Translations under genes and position numbers: made by a program
In this document: positions 36,112 to 44,547 of the stretch, piece by piece
Numbering within the stretch: position 1 is the first letter of the stretch
Layout of the letters: every line of letters starts with the position of its first letter
From: JAWPMT01 sp965229785
GTDB lineage: Bacteria; Bacteroidota; Bacteroidia; Cytophagales; Cyclobacteriaceae
Length of the DNA stretch: 64,000 bases
Reading direction: 5' to 3'
NCBI GenBank assembly: GCA_965229785.1
Contig: CBDDJS010000001.1
Coordinates: 4,030,001 to 4,094,000, forward strand
The notes under the pieces: model-generated
Told to the model about the DNA's origin: nothing
Databases searched by the model: none
The model's input: the letters and a program-made list of their open reading frames with translations, nothing else

Positions 36112-39100
36112 CTATTTGATGATCAGTTTACCCTGTGAAACCTTGTAACCATCTGAAGACTCCAAACGAATGAGATAAGTACCCGGATCTACCCCTCCAA
36201 ACTCAATCAAACTATTTCTGAAATCTCCTGTTTGGATCCGTTTGCCCGAAAGGTTAAATAAACTGTAGCTACCTCTTTCTATGCCCTTAACAGAAACATA
36301 ATCTCTTGCCGGATTGGGTACGATGTTCAACTTTTCAACAAAATCAACGACATTCAAAATAATTTCTTCCTTGAGAAAATCCTGATTGCTAACTGTATCT
36401 GATAGGATTCGCCGGTCGTCTCCAAAACAATCAACTTCTGTGGAAAGGGCAATTTGAAAGATGGTCAGACTATCTAAGAAATCTTCGGAAAGCACAAAAT
36501 TTGTCACATCACTATCTATCTCTTCCAAGACCGTCATGGCATCCAATGCCTGCCCTCCCAGTACCTCATATGACTCGAAGGTGATACCTTCATAAGATGT
36601 CCATACAAGCTGTACGAGGTTATCAATGGAATCAATCGCCAATGTCATCGGCTTATGTGGCGTTGAAAACTCAGAGCTCACTTCACACGTATCCAATCCT
36701 GCTATCATCACGGAAGCCTCTCCGGGCTGGTTCGTAAGTACAAATTGAAAAACAGAATCTTCTGTTCCATCAAGAAAAGTCGAGACCGAATCTCCAGCTA
36801 CTTCCTGCACTCTGATCTGATGATATCCCGTACCTCCAAAAAGTGCCTGATATTCACCATCTACATAAGAAACTCCACAGAGTACAGGAACCTCAGGAAC
36901 ATCTGCGCGAACGAGCGTTGTACTCACCGTATCCCCTATATTCCCGGCCTCGTCTTCCAACCATAAACGAAAAGTTTGTTCTCCTACTGCAGATAGATCT
37001 ACCTGAATGGTTTGTGTCGTATCCTGCACTTCACTTGATCCACTTAATGTATCTAAGCCTAGTATTTCATAATTCAAGGTAGCATCTGGTTCAAGCCCGT
37101 AGGCTTCTACGATCAGTGATTCGTCATAGCAAAGTGCATTGCGCTCCAGGGTGAGACCATACCCATCTGGGGGCACGAGATCAACTATATCCCCATTGGT
37201 GACCACATTGGATTTGATGGCAAGGTCTTCTTCCACTTTCCCAAAAAATTTACCCGCAGTATTACAGTCATCAATGATCATCTCTATCTGATAATAATTA
37301 AATCCTATAAAGGGGTTGTTATCTGTATAAGAGGTAATAGACCCTGCTACCTCGTCCAACAACGCGAATTCAACGCCATCCGCACTGCGTAATATCCGAT
37401 GTGTGGCCACATCTACTCCCTCGTAGTTATTCCAAATCAGGTTCCAATTGTCTTGGGCACCTTGATTGATTGTCAAATGAATCGTCTTATGTATGTTACT
37501 GGTAGCACTTTCATAGTCACAAGAATCAATGGCTGCAATCGCGTATCGATACGCACGATTGGTAAAATCTGAATCTGTATCTATGTAGAATGACTGACTG
37601 TCATTTTCTACGATATGCAGTAATTCCAGTGAGTCAGTCACTGCTGTCTCCCGATATACCGCAATGCGCATATTAGCAAATGAATAATCCCAGTTGATTT
37701 GATTATAATTGGACGAATCACTGGCGGTGACATAACAAATCGCTGGTGTATCCGGAATGCTGGTTTTACTGAAATCAAAACTTTTGGTCTCTCCTACATT
37801 CCCAAGGCTATCCGTCAATTCAAAGTCGAACTCAAAAAAACCTTCACCAAGCTCAGCCCAGGAATAAGACATGGTGTCTTCCTCGATATCAAAAGCCCCG
37901 GTCAAAGTATCTGTTTCATTCGCGATAGTATAACTCAGAGAAGCACCTAATTCTAATCCCGTGAACTCCACACTTAATGTATCCGATTGGCACAAACTCG
38001 TGGAACTGGCCAGGGCCGAATACCCGGACGGTGCCAGGTTATCAAAAAGAATTTCTGTTGCTGCCTGAATATTGGGGTTATCATTGATATCGTAAAGAAT
38101 GCTATCCGGAACGTCCAACTTCACGGAACCCACAGAATCTGGCGCTATGGTGAGGTCATAGGTATAGTACGAATGAGCAATTTTCCCTATGGTATGTCTA
38201 TTGGCATTCGAGTTAGTGGACTGAACATAAATATTATCGTAAAGATCCACATTGAACTTACTAACTGACTCCCCTGACCTGAATTCATCGGTTACATCTA
38301 ATGTATGTACTCTATTTCCATCGGGTCCGATCAAGTGGACTAATATGTCAAAAGTGTTACCTGATCTAATCAAATTTTCGTAGTAGACCATGTGACCCGT
38401 TGATAGGATTCGAATCCTGACAGGCGCCCCTCCGGCAACATCTATTTTCCTGGAATAGGAGAAGTCAGCATTATAGACTAAAAACTCATTAGAGGGATTC
38501 ACATAACTCTGAATTTCTGGGTCAAAATAAGGGGTAGAGGGTCGCTTGTAGATTTCTCCATTCCTGGGATTGAAACCGGCCAGTGGATGACGGTCCGGAG
38601 CCTTTCCAATGAAGTTACCATCCAGATCCCAGGCGAATAAATTTGAAAACGACCTGAAATTTGTAAACTCTCCATCATCAAAAAGTATCCTGTCCGAAGC
38701 GAGATAAAACAAGTCTTCACCAGCATTATTGGTCGGCTCTTTAAATTGATCCAGACGGAAATCACGAATGGCGCGTAATTCTTCATCCCAGAAGTGTATA
38801 CCTACCTGATTTCTGTAATCTCCCTGATTGTAACGAATGGCTTGCCAGTAATGATTGGTTAGCGGGTCTACTCTTTGGGTTCTTAACCAGACATTGAAAA
38901 TACCCGCAGACCGATCCATCTGTAAATCTCCACCCTTGAAATATTTACGAAATGGCCTACTGGGAACATAAACCGTATCATGGTTCACTACTAATGCTGT
39001 ATAATCAGTAAAACCCTGGCCAGGAATACTAAACGAATAATCAAACCTTTCAGGATGGTATGTTTCTTCAAAAGAAACGATCTTACCATTAGTCACCTCC

Positions 39101-39291
39101 AGAAAACTTGAATCCAATGTCTTGGTTTTCTCGGAAAATCGTAGAGTGATTTTGATCAAAGAATCGGTAGTACTTATTCCATGGTCATGGTCGAATAGAA
39201 TCTTAGGTTGTTTCTTGTCTGGTGTTTGACAGACTGAGATCGTCACATTCAATAAGACACAGAGAACTAGTGCAAGCTGTTTTGATAGCAT
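36112..39291 (-). CDS. Large secreted protein with duplicated Ig-like modules and T9SS tail
   Basis: A 1059-residue protein with a signal peptide and a C-terminal T9SS type A domain (IVPNPARDYVSV). The N-terminal ~400 residues are beta-rich (YWQAIRYNQGDYRN). Two related modules follow, starting LAPSGYSALASS and VPPDGYGLTLERN. Each has a single Cys, a long FN3/bacterial-Ig-like stretch with EDxAGNIGDT or TDSLGNVGET, and a partner FN3-like module. The likely role is a surface adhesin or scaffold; no enzyme motif is seen. Confidence 0.75.
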   Translation of the reverse strand: MLSKQLALVLCVLLNVTISVCQTPDKKQPKILFDHDHGISTTDSLIKITLRFSEKTKTLDSSFLEVTNGKIVSFEETYHPERFDYSFSIPGQGFTDYTALVVNHDTVYVPSRPFRKYFKGGDLQMDRSAGIFNVWLRTQRVDPLTNHYWQAIRYNQGDYRNQVGIHFWDEELRAIRDFRLDQFKEPTNNAGEDLFYLASDRILFDDGEFTNFRSFSNLFAWDLDGNFIGKAPDRHPLAGFNPRNGEIYKRPSTPYFDPEIQSYVNPSNEFLVYNADFSYSRKIDVAGGAPVRIRILSTGHMVYYENLIRSGNTFDILVHLIGPDGNRVHTLDVTDEFRSGESVSKFNVDLYDNIYVQSTNSNANRHTIGKIAHSYYTYDLTIAPDSVGSVKLDVPDSILYDINDNPNIQAATEILFDNLAPSGYSALASSTSLCQSDTLSVEFTGLELGASLSYTIANETDTLTGAFDIEEDTMSYSWAELGEGFFEFDFELTDSLGNVGETKSFDFSKTSIPDTPAICYVTASDSSNYNQINWDYSFANMRIAVYRETAVTDSLELLHIVENDSQSFYIDTDSDFTNRAYRYAIAAIDSCDYESATSNIHKTIHLTINQGAQDNWNLIWNNYEGVDVATHRILRSADGVEFALLDEVAGSITSYTDNNPFIGFNYYQIEMIIDDCNTAGKFFGKVEEDLAIKSNVVTNGDIVDLVPPDGYGLTLERNALCYDESLIVEAYGLEPDATLNYEILGLDTLSGSSEVQDTTQTIQVDLSAVGEQTFRLWLEDEAGNIGDTVSTTLVRADVPEVPVLCGVSYVDGEYQALFGGTGYHQIRVQEVAGDSVSTFLDGTEDSVFQFVLTNQPGEASVMIAGLDTCEVSSEFSTPHKPMTLAIDSIDNLVQLVWTSYEGITFESYEVLGGQALDAMTVLEEIDSDVTNFVLSEDFLDSLTIFQIALSTEVDCFGDDRRILSDTVSNQDFLKEEIILNVVDFVEKLNIVPNPARDYVSVKGIERGSYSLFNLSGKRIQTGDFRNSLIEFGGVDPGTYLIRLESSDGYKVSQGKLIIK

Positions 39292-39407
39292 GGAATTGAA
39301 GGCTGTTGTTCAAACTCAAATATACAATTAAAACAATTTGTGCTTCAATTCTACTTCTTTAAAGTCAACTCAAGGATGAATCCACTCGTAGAATCGTGAA
39401 AGAAAGC

Positions 39408-39415
39408 TACATTTG
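39408..39415 (+). promoter_or_regulatory. Possible -7 element of the ssrA promoter
   Basis: TACATTTG fits TAnnTTTG, ending 11 bases before the predicted mature tmRNA 5' end. A -33 TTG was not found at the expected spacing. Confidence 0.45.
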
Positions 39416-39426
39416 CTGTCCTTTTT

Positions 39427-39831
39427 GGGGTCGACTGGAATCGACAGGAAGTGCGAGGTATGTACTTGCATGCCGGGTGTTGAGTATGCATCCGTAATCA
39501 ATGTGCTCAAATTTTAATTGGCGAGTCTAACTATGCCATGGCTGCCTAATTCGACAATTAGTTGAATAGACAGGCTTAATGGGTTGACCGTCTAGCGACG
39601 ATCCCCGGCCACATCCTGCTAAGTCTCCGTCCTTTAGACTGGATCACAGGGTGTCAAATTTTAGGACTGGCTGCTTCGACGTTACTAAGGAGTAGTAAGA
39701 TTCAGTAACTGGCTAGTAAGTAGGTAGTCTTACCACCAGCTTGCTAATGAGATTTAAAGGTTTGACTAAGCATGTAGAGGGTCCATAATTCCCTTCTCTG
39801 GACGAGGGTTCGAATCCCTCCGACTCCACCA
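39427..39831 (+). ncRNA. ssrA: Transfer-messenger RNA (tmRNA)
   Basis: tmRNA rescues stalled ribosomes and tags the nascent protein for degradation. The 5' GGGGTCG (39427-39433) pairs with CGACTCC before the encoded CCA end at 39829-39831, giving a 7-bp acceptor stem with a G3-U wobble, the alanine identity element. A T-arm (GGTTCGAATCC) and a central tag frame are present. Length is 405 bases. The recombinase on the minus strand overlaps the 3' 119 bases, so the 3' end doubles as an attachment site. Confidence 0.95.
39520..39549 (+). other. tmRNA tag reading frame
   Basis: Resume codon GGC at 39520 and stop TAA at 39547-39549 encode GESNYAMAA, so the full tag is A-GESNYAMAA. Tags of related Bacteroidota commonly end YALAA; here Leu is Met. 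Confidence 0.92.
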
Positions 39832-41413
39832 AATGAGGGAAAGTATTTTTAAAGTACTTTCCCTTTTCTTTTTCCTCTCTGTAATGAGCTGATAGTGTGG
39901 GTATTACATTGAAATATATGTTTACTCTTTCGGTTCGAACTTCGTCTTTTTCTCGATTATACCTGATTCCCTCTGGAAAAACCAGAGATTGAATATTTTG
40001 CTTGCCCAGAATATCTGCTTCTCGCCACATTTTCAGCAGGTTACCACTCAAATTGACGGTGTATTCTACGCATTGTTCAAGGTTCGAACTGCTTATTGAG
40101 GCATTTTCTAACATTCCCTCAATTTCAAGTTTCTCCCCTTGATATTTTAGGTGATATTTCTCGAATATAGGACGATCTATTTCCCCAATAGCAAATCTCT
40201 CCTCTATGGTTTCCAGCCTACCTGTAACTTCCGTTAAATTGGCTTTGTAAGCCTTTAATTCCTGTAGCTTATCCTCATTCAGTTTGAAGAACAGTTTCTT
40301 CATCTGAGCGGCTAGTATGTCCTGATATCGACGATCTAATTGAAAGCTCCTGAGTAGCGATTCAAATCCCTGTTTGACTACATCTGCGTTTCTGTTTTTG
40401 CCACAGCCTTTTGTTCTGCACTTGTAGTAGTACAATCCCTTCTTCTTGACCAAGTAACCAGTCATAGGCGCTCCACAATCATCGCACTTGGTGAATACTT
40501 TTAGTGGCAGTCTATCATTGTGTAATTGAACCTTGTATCCCTTCTTTCTCGGACGATTATGATTAGGATCATTGATCTTCCAGAATAGCTCTTCGGTAAT
40601 CAGAGGCATGTGTTTTCCTCGATGCACTTCTCCAGGTAGTAAGCTGCTGGTTAGTACACCGCAGTAAAATGGGTTTTGGAAGATCTTGGACAGTTTCTTG
40701 TCTGTCATCTTCAATCCTTGATGGGTTAACCGCTTAGCGATATCAACAGTCGGCATGTCTCTTTCAGCCTTCCATTGAAACGCCTGTTTGAGCAATTCTC
40801 CTTCTTTTGTGATGATGAGTTCATGTTTATCGGCTGTTTGTCCCTTGTTTAAGTTCTTATAGCCAATTGGAATAGCCCATACCCAATGTCCCTCCCTGAT
40901 CTTTTCGCGCATTCCCGTAATACACTTTTCTGTTCTTTGAGTATTGTCAAACTTGCCGAACAGATAGAACATGTCTCTTTGGAAAGCCCCTGTTGCATTT
41001 TCGGGATTGACTTCCTGAGTGACTGATAAAGTAGAAACACCATACTTCTTTTGTAAGTCCTCACTGATCATCGCTCCGTTATTGCCGGAGCGAGAAAATC
41101 GATCATAGGAATAAACAATGATGGCCGAAACGTTCTTTGATCTCTTAACATAGTTGATCATGCGTTGAAACTCCTTTCGGTCATCTGATTTAGCTGACTC
41201 GTAAGTACCTCCAAAGAAAGCAACAACATTCAATTCCTTTTTCTGAGCAAAATCCTTACAGTACTTCATCTGTGTATCTAAACTTGCCCCATTCTCCATT
41301 TGGTCTCTGGAGGATACACGGGTATAAATGACGACATCTCTTGAATTCCTGATGGGTACACGAACATTTTTGTTAGCGAACTTCAGGAACCTGTCTAAGT
41401 TTTTATTGCTCAT
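39713..41413 (-). CDS. Large serine recombinase (integrase) overlapping tmRNA
   Basis: A 566-residue serine integrase. The resolvase domain starts VVIYTRVSSRDQ, with catalytic Ser at about residue 34, then IVYSYDRFSRSG. A recombinase domain follows, and a zinc ribbon (CDDCGAP ... CRTKGCGKN) near residue 310. Then there is a long coiled-coil region. ATG 41413 is chosen because it sits 5 bases after the small upstream ORF's stop and gives the family N-terminus. The last ~39 residues (from HLVESEGFEPSS) are encoded by antisense tmRNA. It probably integrates at the ssrA 3' end. Confidence 0.93.
   Translation of the reverse strand: MSNKNLDRFLKFANKNVRVPIRNSRDVVIYTRVSSRDQMENGASLDTQMKYCKDFAQKKELNVVAFFGGTYESAKSDDRKEFQRMINYVKRSKNVSAIIVYSYDRFSRSGNNGAMISEDLQKKYGVSTLSVTQEVNPENATGAFQRDMFYLFGKFDNTQRTEKCITGMREKIREGHWVWAIPIGYKNLNKGQTADKHELIITKEGELLKQAFQWKAERDMPTVDIAKRLTHQGLKMTDKKLSKIFQNPFYCGVLTSSLLPGEVHRGKHMPLITEELFWKINDPNHNRPRKKGYKVQLHNDRLPLKVFTKCDDCGAPMTGYLVKKKGLYYYKCRTKGCGKNRNADVVKQGFESLLRSFQLDRRYQDILAAQMKKLFFKLNEDKLQELKAYKANLTEVTGRLETIEERFAIGEIDRPIFEKYHLKYQGEKLEIEGMLENASISSSNLEQCVEYTVNLSGNLLKMWREADILGKQNIQSLVFPEGIRYNREKDEVRTERVNIYFNVIPTLSAHYREEKEKGKYFKNTFPHLVESEGFEPSSREGNYGPSTCLVKPLNLISKLVVRLPTY
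39837..39873 (+). terminator. Rho-independent terminator of ssrA
   Basis: GGGAAAGTA (39837-39845) pairs with TACTTTCCC (39855-39863) around a 9-base loop, followed by TTTTCTTTTT. It lies 5 bases after the CCA end and within the recombinase coding region on the opposite strand. Confidence 0.88.
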
Positions 41414-41417
41414 AATG

Positions 41418-41603
41418 CTATGATGTCTTAGATGTACTAACGTAGTTTTCGTAAATAAGGATGCAAAAGCCATGAAGAAAATCGATGAGCTCCTGTCCTT
41501 GTTCTTCATCAATATCCTCAAAACCATCAAACTCTCTTAGTTCTTCGATGGTGAGCTTCGTCTCCTGTATATCTTTCCTTACTGATATTGAACTTTGCCG
41601 CAT
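41418..41603 (-). CDS. Small acidic protein upstream of the recombinase
   Basis: A 61-residue ORF (starts MRQSSISVRK; core TIEELREFDGFEDIDEEQG) ending 4 bases before the recombinase ATG. The composition and pattern look coding and resemble small ORFs that I recall next to Bacteroidota serine recombinases. It is probably co-transcribed and may modulate the recombinase, but its function is unknown. Confidence 0.6.
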   Translation of the reverse strand: MRQSSISVRKDIQETKLTIEELREFDGFEDIDEEQGQELIDFLHGFCILIYENYVSTSKTS

Positions 41604-41883
41604 GATGTTGTTTAGCTATTCCTTTCACTGTTGTTATGAGGATAAGATTAGCTGTGAGGAGGAAACAAGACAAGGTTCGCTTTTGTACCAAGGGCATAAA
41701 CTAATGTTTGTCTAAAAAAACTTAATTCATCTTCAATTAGGATGATAATACCCGTTTTATCGTGTCAAAATGCCCCATTTTATTCCTATAAATTGAGCGT
41801 CAAAAAGCGCTCCTTATTTTCAGCTGAAATTGAACCTGTTTTTGTATCCTTTTTTTGGCTCATCCTATTTCTTATATCAGCAT

Positions 41884-42360
41884 TCAATTATACTCTTCAG
41901 CCTTTGGAGATAGCTTAGAAATGAATTGCAGGAAAGTGCTTTCAAGCAAGTCGTATTTCTCTACAAATCCTTCATAGTAGTAAGGCACCGACAGCTTCTC
42001 TTCACACTTTTTAGCCCCATAAAGAATGTTCCGTTTTGTTAATCCAAAGTCTTCAGCGATTTTGGAATAGCTCAATCCTGTGTATTTTTTGAGTAAATGA
42101 TAGCAAACCATCCTCGCGTCTCTGTATTCCTGAATGTTGGAAGTAAAGAATAGTTTGTCATTGAGTTCGAAAACGCGGATGCACTCTGTAATCAAGTAGC
42201 GGGATAGCATCTGGAACTTCTGGGGTTGAGAGACGGCAATGTCTGAGGAGTCGATAAAACTTGACAGTAAAAAGATGGTTTTGTCTAATCCGATCTTGCC
42301 AATTATTTGGTCGATTTTTTGTTGTAATTTGCTGTAATTGTTCAGGGTTTTGTTACTCAT
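41884..42360 (-). CDS. DnaA-domain-IV-like (helix-turn-helix) protein
   Basis: A 158-residue protein. Its C-terminal half has a TrpR-like / DnaA-domain-IV helix-turn-helix pattern (RDARMVCYHLL, then GLSYSKIAEDFGLTKRNILYGAKKC). It has no AAA+ domain, so it is not an initiator by itself. It is likely a DNA-binding protein of the element. Seven 11-bp repeats overlap and precede its start, which suggests autoregulation or an origin-like role. A 280-base gap to the small ORF downstream holds only a weak GAGCG/CGCTC hairpin at 41795-41812. Confidence 0.65.
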   Translation of the reverse strand: MSNKTLNNYSKLQQKIDQIIGKIGLDKTIFLLSSFIDSSDIAVSQPQKFQMLSRYLITECIRVFELNDKLFFTSNIQEYRDARMVCYHLLKKYTGLSYSKIAEDFGLTKRNILYGAKKCEEKLSVPYYYEGFVEKYDLLESTFLQFISKLSPKAEEYN

Positions 42361-42435
42361 TGTAAATTAGATGTAAAGCGAGATGAAACTCATTGTAAAC
42401 TATTTGAAAACTGAGGTGAAAGAAATTGTAAACTA
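42359..42435. repeat. Seven 11-bp phased direct repeats at the DnaA-IV-like gene start
   Basis: Units from 42359 in steps of 11: attgtaaatta, gatgtaaagcg, agatgaaactc, attgtaaacta, tttgaaaactg, aggtgaaagaa, attgtaaacta. AAA falls at positions 6-8 in every unit, and three of seven begin ATTGTAAA. Units 1, 4 and 7 are nearly identical, giving a 33-bp super-period. The period equals about one helical turn, so sites lie on one face of the DNA and the A-tracts may bend it. Confidence 0.75.
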
Positions 42436-43140
42436 GTTCAAGTATTTGTCTATCAATCACTTACAAGTATAATTAAGCTGCTTTCTAAAGTCAATTTTCG
42501 ACGAAATTTCTGTGTCTGAAAATGACAAATCGGTACAAAAACACACCTTCACACGTACCTTAACTACCCCTATTTAGTGGTAATAATTGATGAGAATGTT
42601 CGGAAGGTTACCTGGAGGCTTCCGATAAGTGATATTAGAATTGTTCAATTTCCATGAAGGGTGCTATGAGATTTTCTAACCAGGCATCTAGTAAGAAGGC
42701 TGATTAAGATCAGCTATGTCCTTATTTAGAATTGAGATCATTAGTCTGCTTCCATTATCTAAGGACTTGGCCTGCCTTCAATACGGTTGGCTCTCTCAAT
42801 TATCCTTTTTAAGGAGATTAGAATCTCCCTTATTTAGCTACCTCCTAAATCGAAGCTTTAATTTATACACCATATAAATTATAGTGTCTGAATGCGGAAA
42901 TAGATCATCCAAATGCCTTTAGTTGATGAGTCAGATGGAATGTCAGATGCGAACAGCCATTATCTATGAGCAGATCGATAAGGTTTAAGGAAAGCTATTT
43001 GCTTAGAAAAGTGAGATTCCGTTCCTTTCTTGAAAAGAAATATCCATGAAAATATGATTTTTCTAAGCTACTCCTTAAGAAACCTCCTTGAATTATTACA
43101 CTTGGCTAAGAAATCGAATGGAAATGTCATGCCTTTTCCT
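42436..43140. other. Non-coding region with hairpins and TAAGGA motifs
   Basis: No convincing reading frame is seen. Structures are CGGAAG/CTTCCG (42601-42624), a perfect GCTGAT-TAAG-ATCAGC stem (42699-42714) and an imperfect AAGGAGATT/AATCTCCCTT stem (42811-42831). Two copies of CCTTATTTAG (near 42720 and 42829) and TCCTTAAG (43072) begin the palindrome-rich block that follows. Confidence 0.5.
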
Positions 43141-43403
43141 TAAGGAACTTGTTTTGATTGTAAGTGCATGCTGATATGAAGCCCCCCGCATTTCCTTAAG
43201 AAAAATGGATTTGAAAGAACAATTCCTAAGGAAATCTCTTTGATGTAACTACATTCAATACCTTGCCATTTTCAGCTTCTTCCTCCTTTAGCGAGGAGAT
43301 GCATTTGCTAAGGAGTTTTAAAAAATGCTTAGGGTTTTTTATTCCCACACTCCTTAAGGCGGGTGTATTGAATTTTGAAAACCCTTAAGGAAACTCGACT
43401 ATG
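43141..43403. repeat. Long direct repeat, copy 1
   Basis: This ~263-base block is repeated at 43471-43727 with a constant offset of 330 for most of its length. Long stretches are identical, for example ACATTCAATACCTTGCCATT at 43251 and 43581. It contains TTCCTAAGGAA (43223) and TCCTTAAGG (43351), and a 12-base palindrome TTCCTTAAGGAA (43136-43147) crosses its left edge. Confidence 0.9.
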
Positions 43404-43470
43404 TAAGAGCCTTTTCCTAAACGAGCTTGCCTTGATGAGGGCAATGCCTCATACATGAAACGCAGTGCGC

Positions 43471-43727
43471 TTAGGAAGCTCGTTTTGATTAAAGAGCATG
43501 CTGATGTGTAAATCACCGCATTTCCTTAAGGAAAATTGATTTGAAAGAACAATTCCTAAGGAAACCTCTTTGATGTAGCTACATTCAATACCTTGCCATT
43601 TTCAGCTTCTTCCTCCTTTAGCCAGAAGATACATTTGCTAAGGAATTTTAAAAAATGCTTAGGATTTTTTATTCCCACCCTCCTTAAGGCGGGTGTGTTG
43701 AAAATTCTTAAGGAAACTCGGCAATGA
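43471..43727. repeat. Long direct repeat, copy 2
   Basis: The second copy, ~9 bases shorter near its right end, finishes 8 bases before the DUF4396 ATG. It contains the perfect 14-base palindrome TTTCCTTAAGGAAA (43521-43534), TTCCTAAGGAA (43553) and a near-perfect 20-base dyad CACCC-t-CCTTAAGG-c-GGGTG (43676-43695). The dyad's left arm is altered in copy 1. Confidence 0.9.
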
Positions 43728-43734
43728 TTTTGGA

Positions 43735-44088
43735 ATGGTGTTTTTCCTACAAGCCTTTTATCCTGAAACGCCTATGATTTGGATGATGGTCCTGGCAATC
43801 ATTGCAGGGTTGATCACCTCGATTACGCTTGAAACGATTCTCCTGAAGTATCGGGAACACTTCAATTGGATGTTTGCTCTGAAAACCGCCTTTGGGATGT
43901 CTTTCATTTCTATGGTGGCCATGGAGCTGGCTATGACGGGAACAGATTTCATGATCACCGGAGGTAAAGCGGCTTTCAATGACATTTGGTATTGGCTGGC
44001 GTTGGTTCCTGCTTTGGTAGTGGGTTTTATCACTCCTTTGCCCTACAATTATTACAAGTTGAAAAAGTTCAATAAGGCCTGTCATTGA
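43735..44088 (+). CDS. DUF4396 family membrane protein
   Basis: A 117-residue protein with about three membrane helices and a short basic tail ending NYYKLKKFNKACH, matching the DUF4396 core. These proteins are often found beside copper-resistance genes; their role is unknown. A stop codon lies upstream in frame, so ATG 43735 is the first possible start, immediately after the second long repeat. Confidence 0.75.
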   Translation: MVFFLQAFYPETPMIWMMVLAIIAGLITSITLETILLKYREHFNWMFALKTAFGMSFISMVAMELAMTGTDFMITGGKAAFNDIWYWLALVPALVVGFITPLPYNYYKLKKFNKACH

Positions 44089-44134
44089 GTGACATGAAAA
44101 CCACAAGCTTCAAATTCCGTATCTTTACAGCTGG

Positions 44135-44536
44135 ATGCACCTATTCAAGAAAATAGCGACCGTACTAATGGCAGCCCTGCTACTGACTACCTCGGTAGGG
44201 GTAACGCTGCATAGGCACTATTGCATGGGTAGGTTAATGGATACGTCTATCAATCACCCTGCAGCTTCTTGTATGTCCATGATGGACATGGGAGATGCGT
44301 CTGATGCGATGGGCTGCTGTAAGGATACGGTTGAAGAATTCAAGGTCGATGATCTGCAAAAGGCAAACTTTGATTTTAATGCTACTCCTGATTTGAATCT
44401 GTTGGCGGTTGTCACTTATGTGCTTGTTGATTACAAGCTCTTCTCAACAGCCACTACGCAAAAGCAATTTCTCAATTATAAGCCCCCTTTGATTGCTCAG
44501 GACGTCCCTGTTCTCGTGCAGTCGTTCCTCCTATAA
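44135..44536 (+). CDS. HYC_CC_PP-family copper-associated protein
   Basis: A 133-residue secreted protein with a signal peptide, then HRHYCMGRLMD, a Met-rich stretch (CMSMMDMGDASDAMGCC) and a Pro-Pro near the C-terminus (NYKPPL). These HYC, CC and PP signatures define a family adjacent to Cus genes in Bacteroidota. The Met/Cys/His content suggests Cu+ binding in the periplasm. Confidence 0.8.
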   Translation: MHLFKKIATVLMAALLLTTSVGVTLHRHYCMGRLMDTSINHPAASCMSMMDMGDASDAMGCCKDTVEEFKVDDLQKANFDFNATPDLNLLAVVTYVLVDYKLFSTATTQKQFLNYKPPLIAQDVPVLVQSFLL

Positions 44537-44547
44537 GTTTTAGCATG

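Larger units (their letters stand above)
39832..43734. mobile_element. Near end of a tmRNA-integrated element (recombinase, small ORF, DnaA-IV-like protein, repeat region)
   Basis: The recombinase gene, a small ORF and a DnaA-domain-IV-like gene point away from the copper genes, and the recombinase 3' end runs into ssrA. This is the typical layout of an integrase at its attachment site. The copper island may be the cargo. No second copy of the tmRNA 3' end was found up to 64000, so the other boundary is either outside the window or lost. Confidence 0.6.

Noticed and set aside
39713..39831. A conserved-looking protein motif VESEGFEPSS at the recombinase C-terminus
   Set aside because: This is antisense of the tRNA-like T-arm and acceptor of tmRNA, not a protein domain.
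41485..41715. Plus-strand Ser-rich frame opposite the small ORF
   Set aside because: Shadow of the coding strand; low-complexity serine run.
43747..44106. Minus-strand reading frames opposite the DUF4396 gene
   Set aside because: They mirror a clear membrane-protein gene and show no family pattern.
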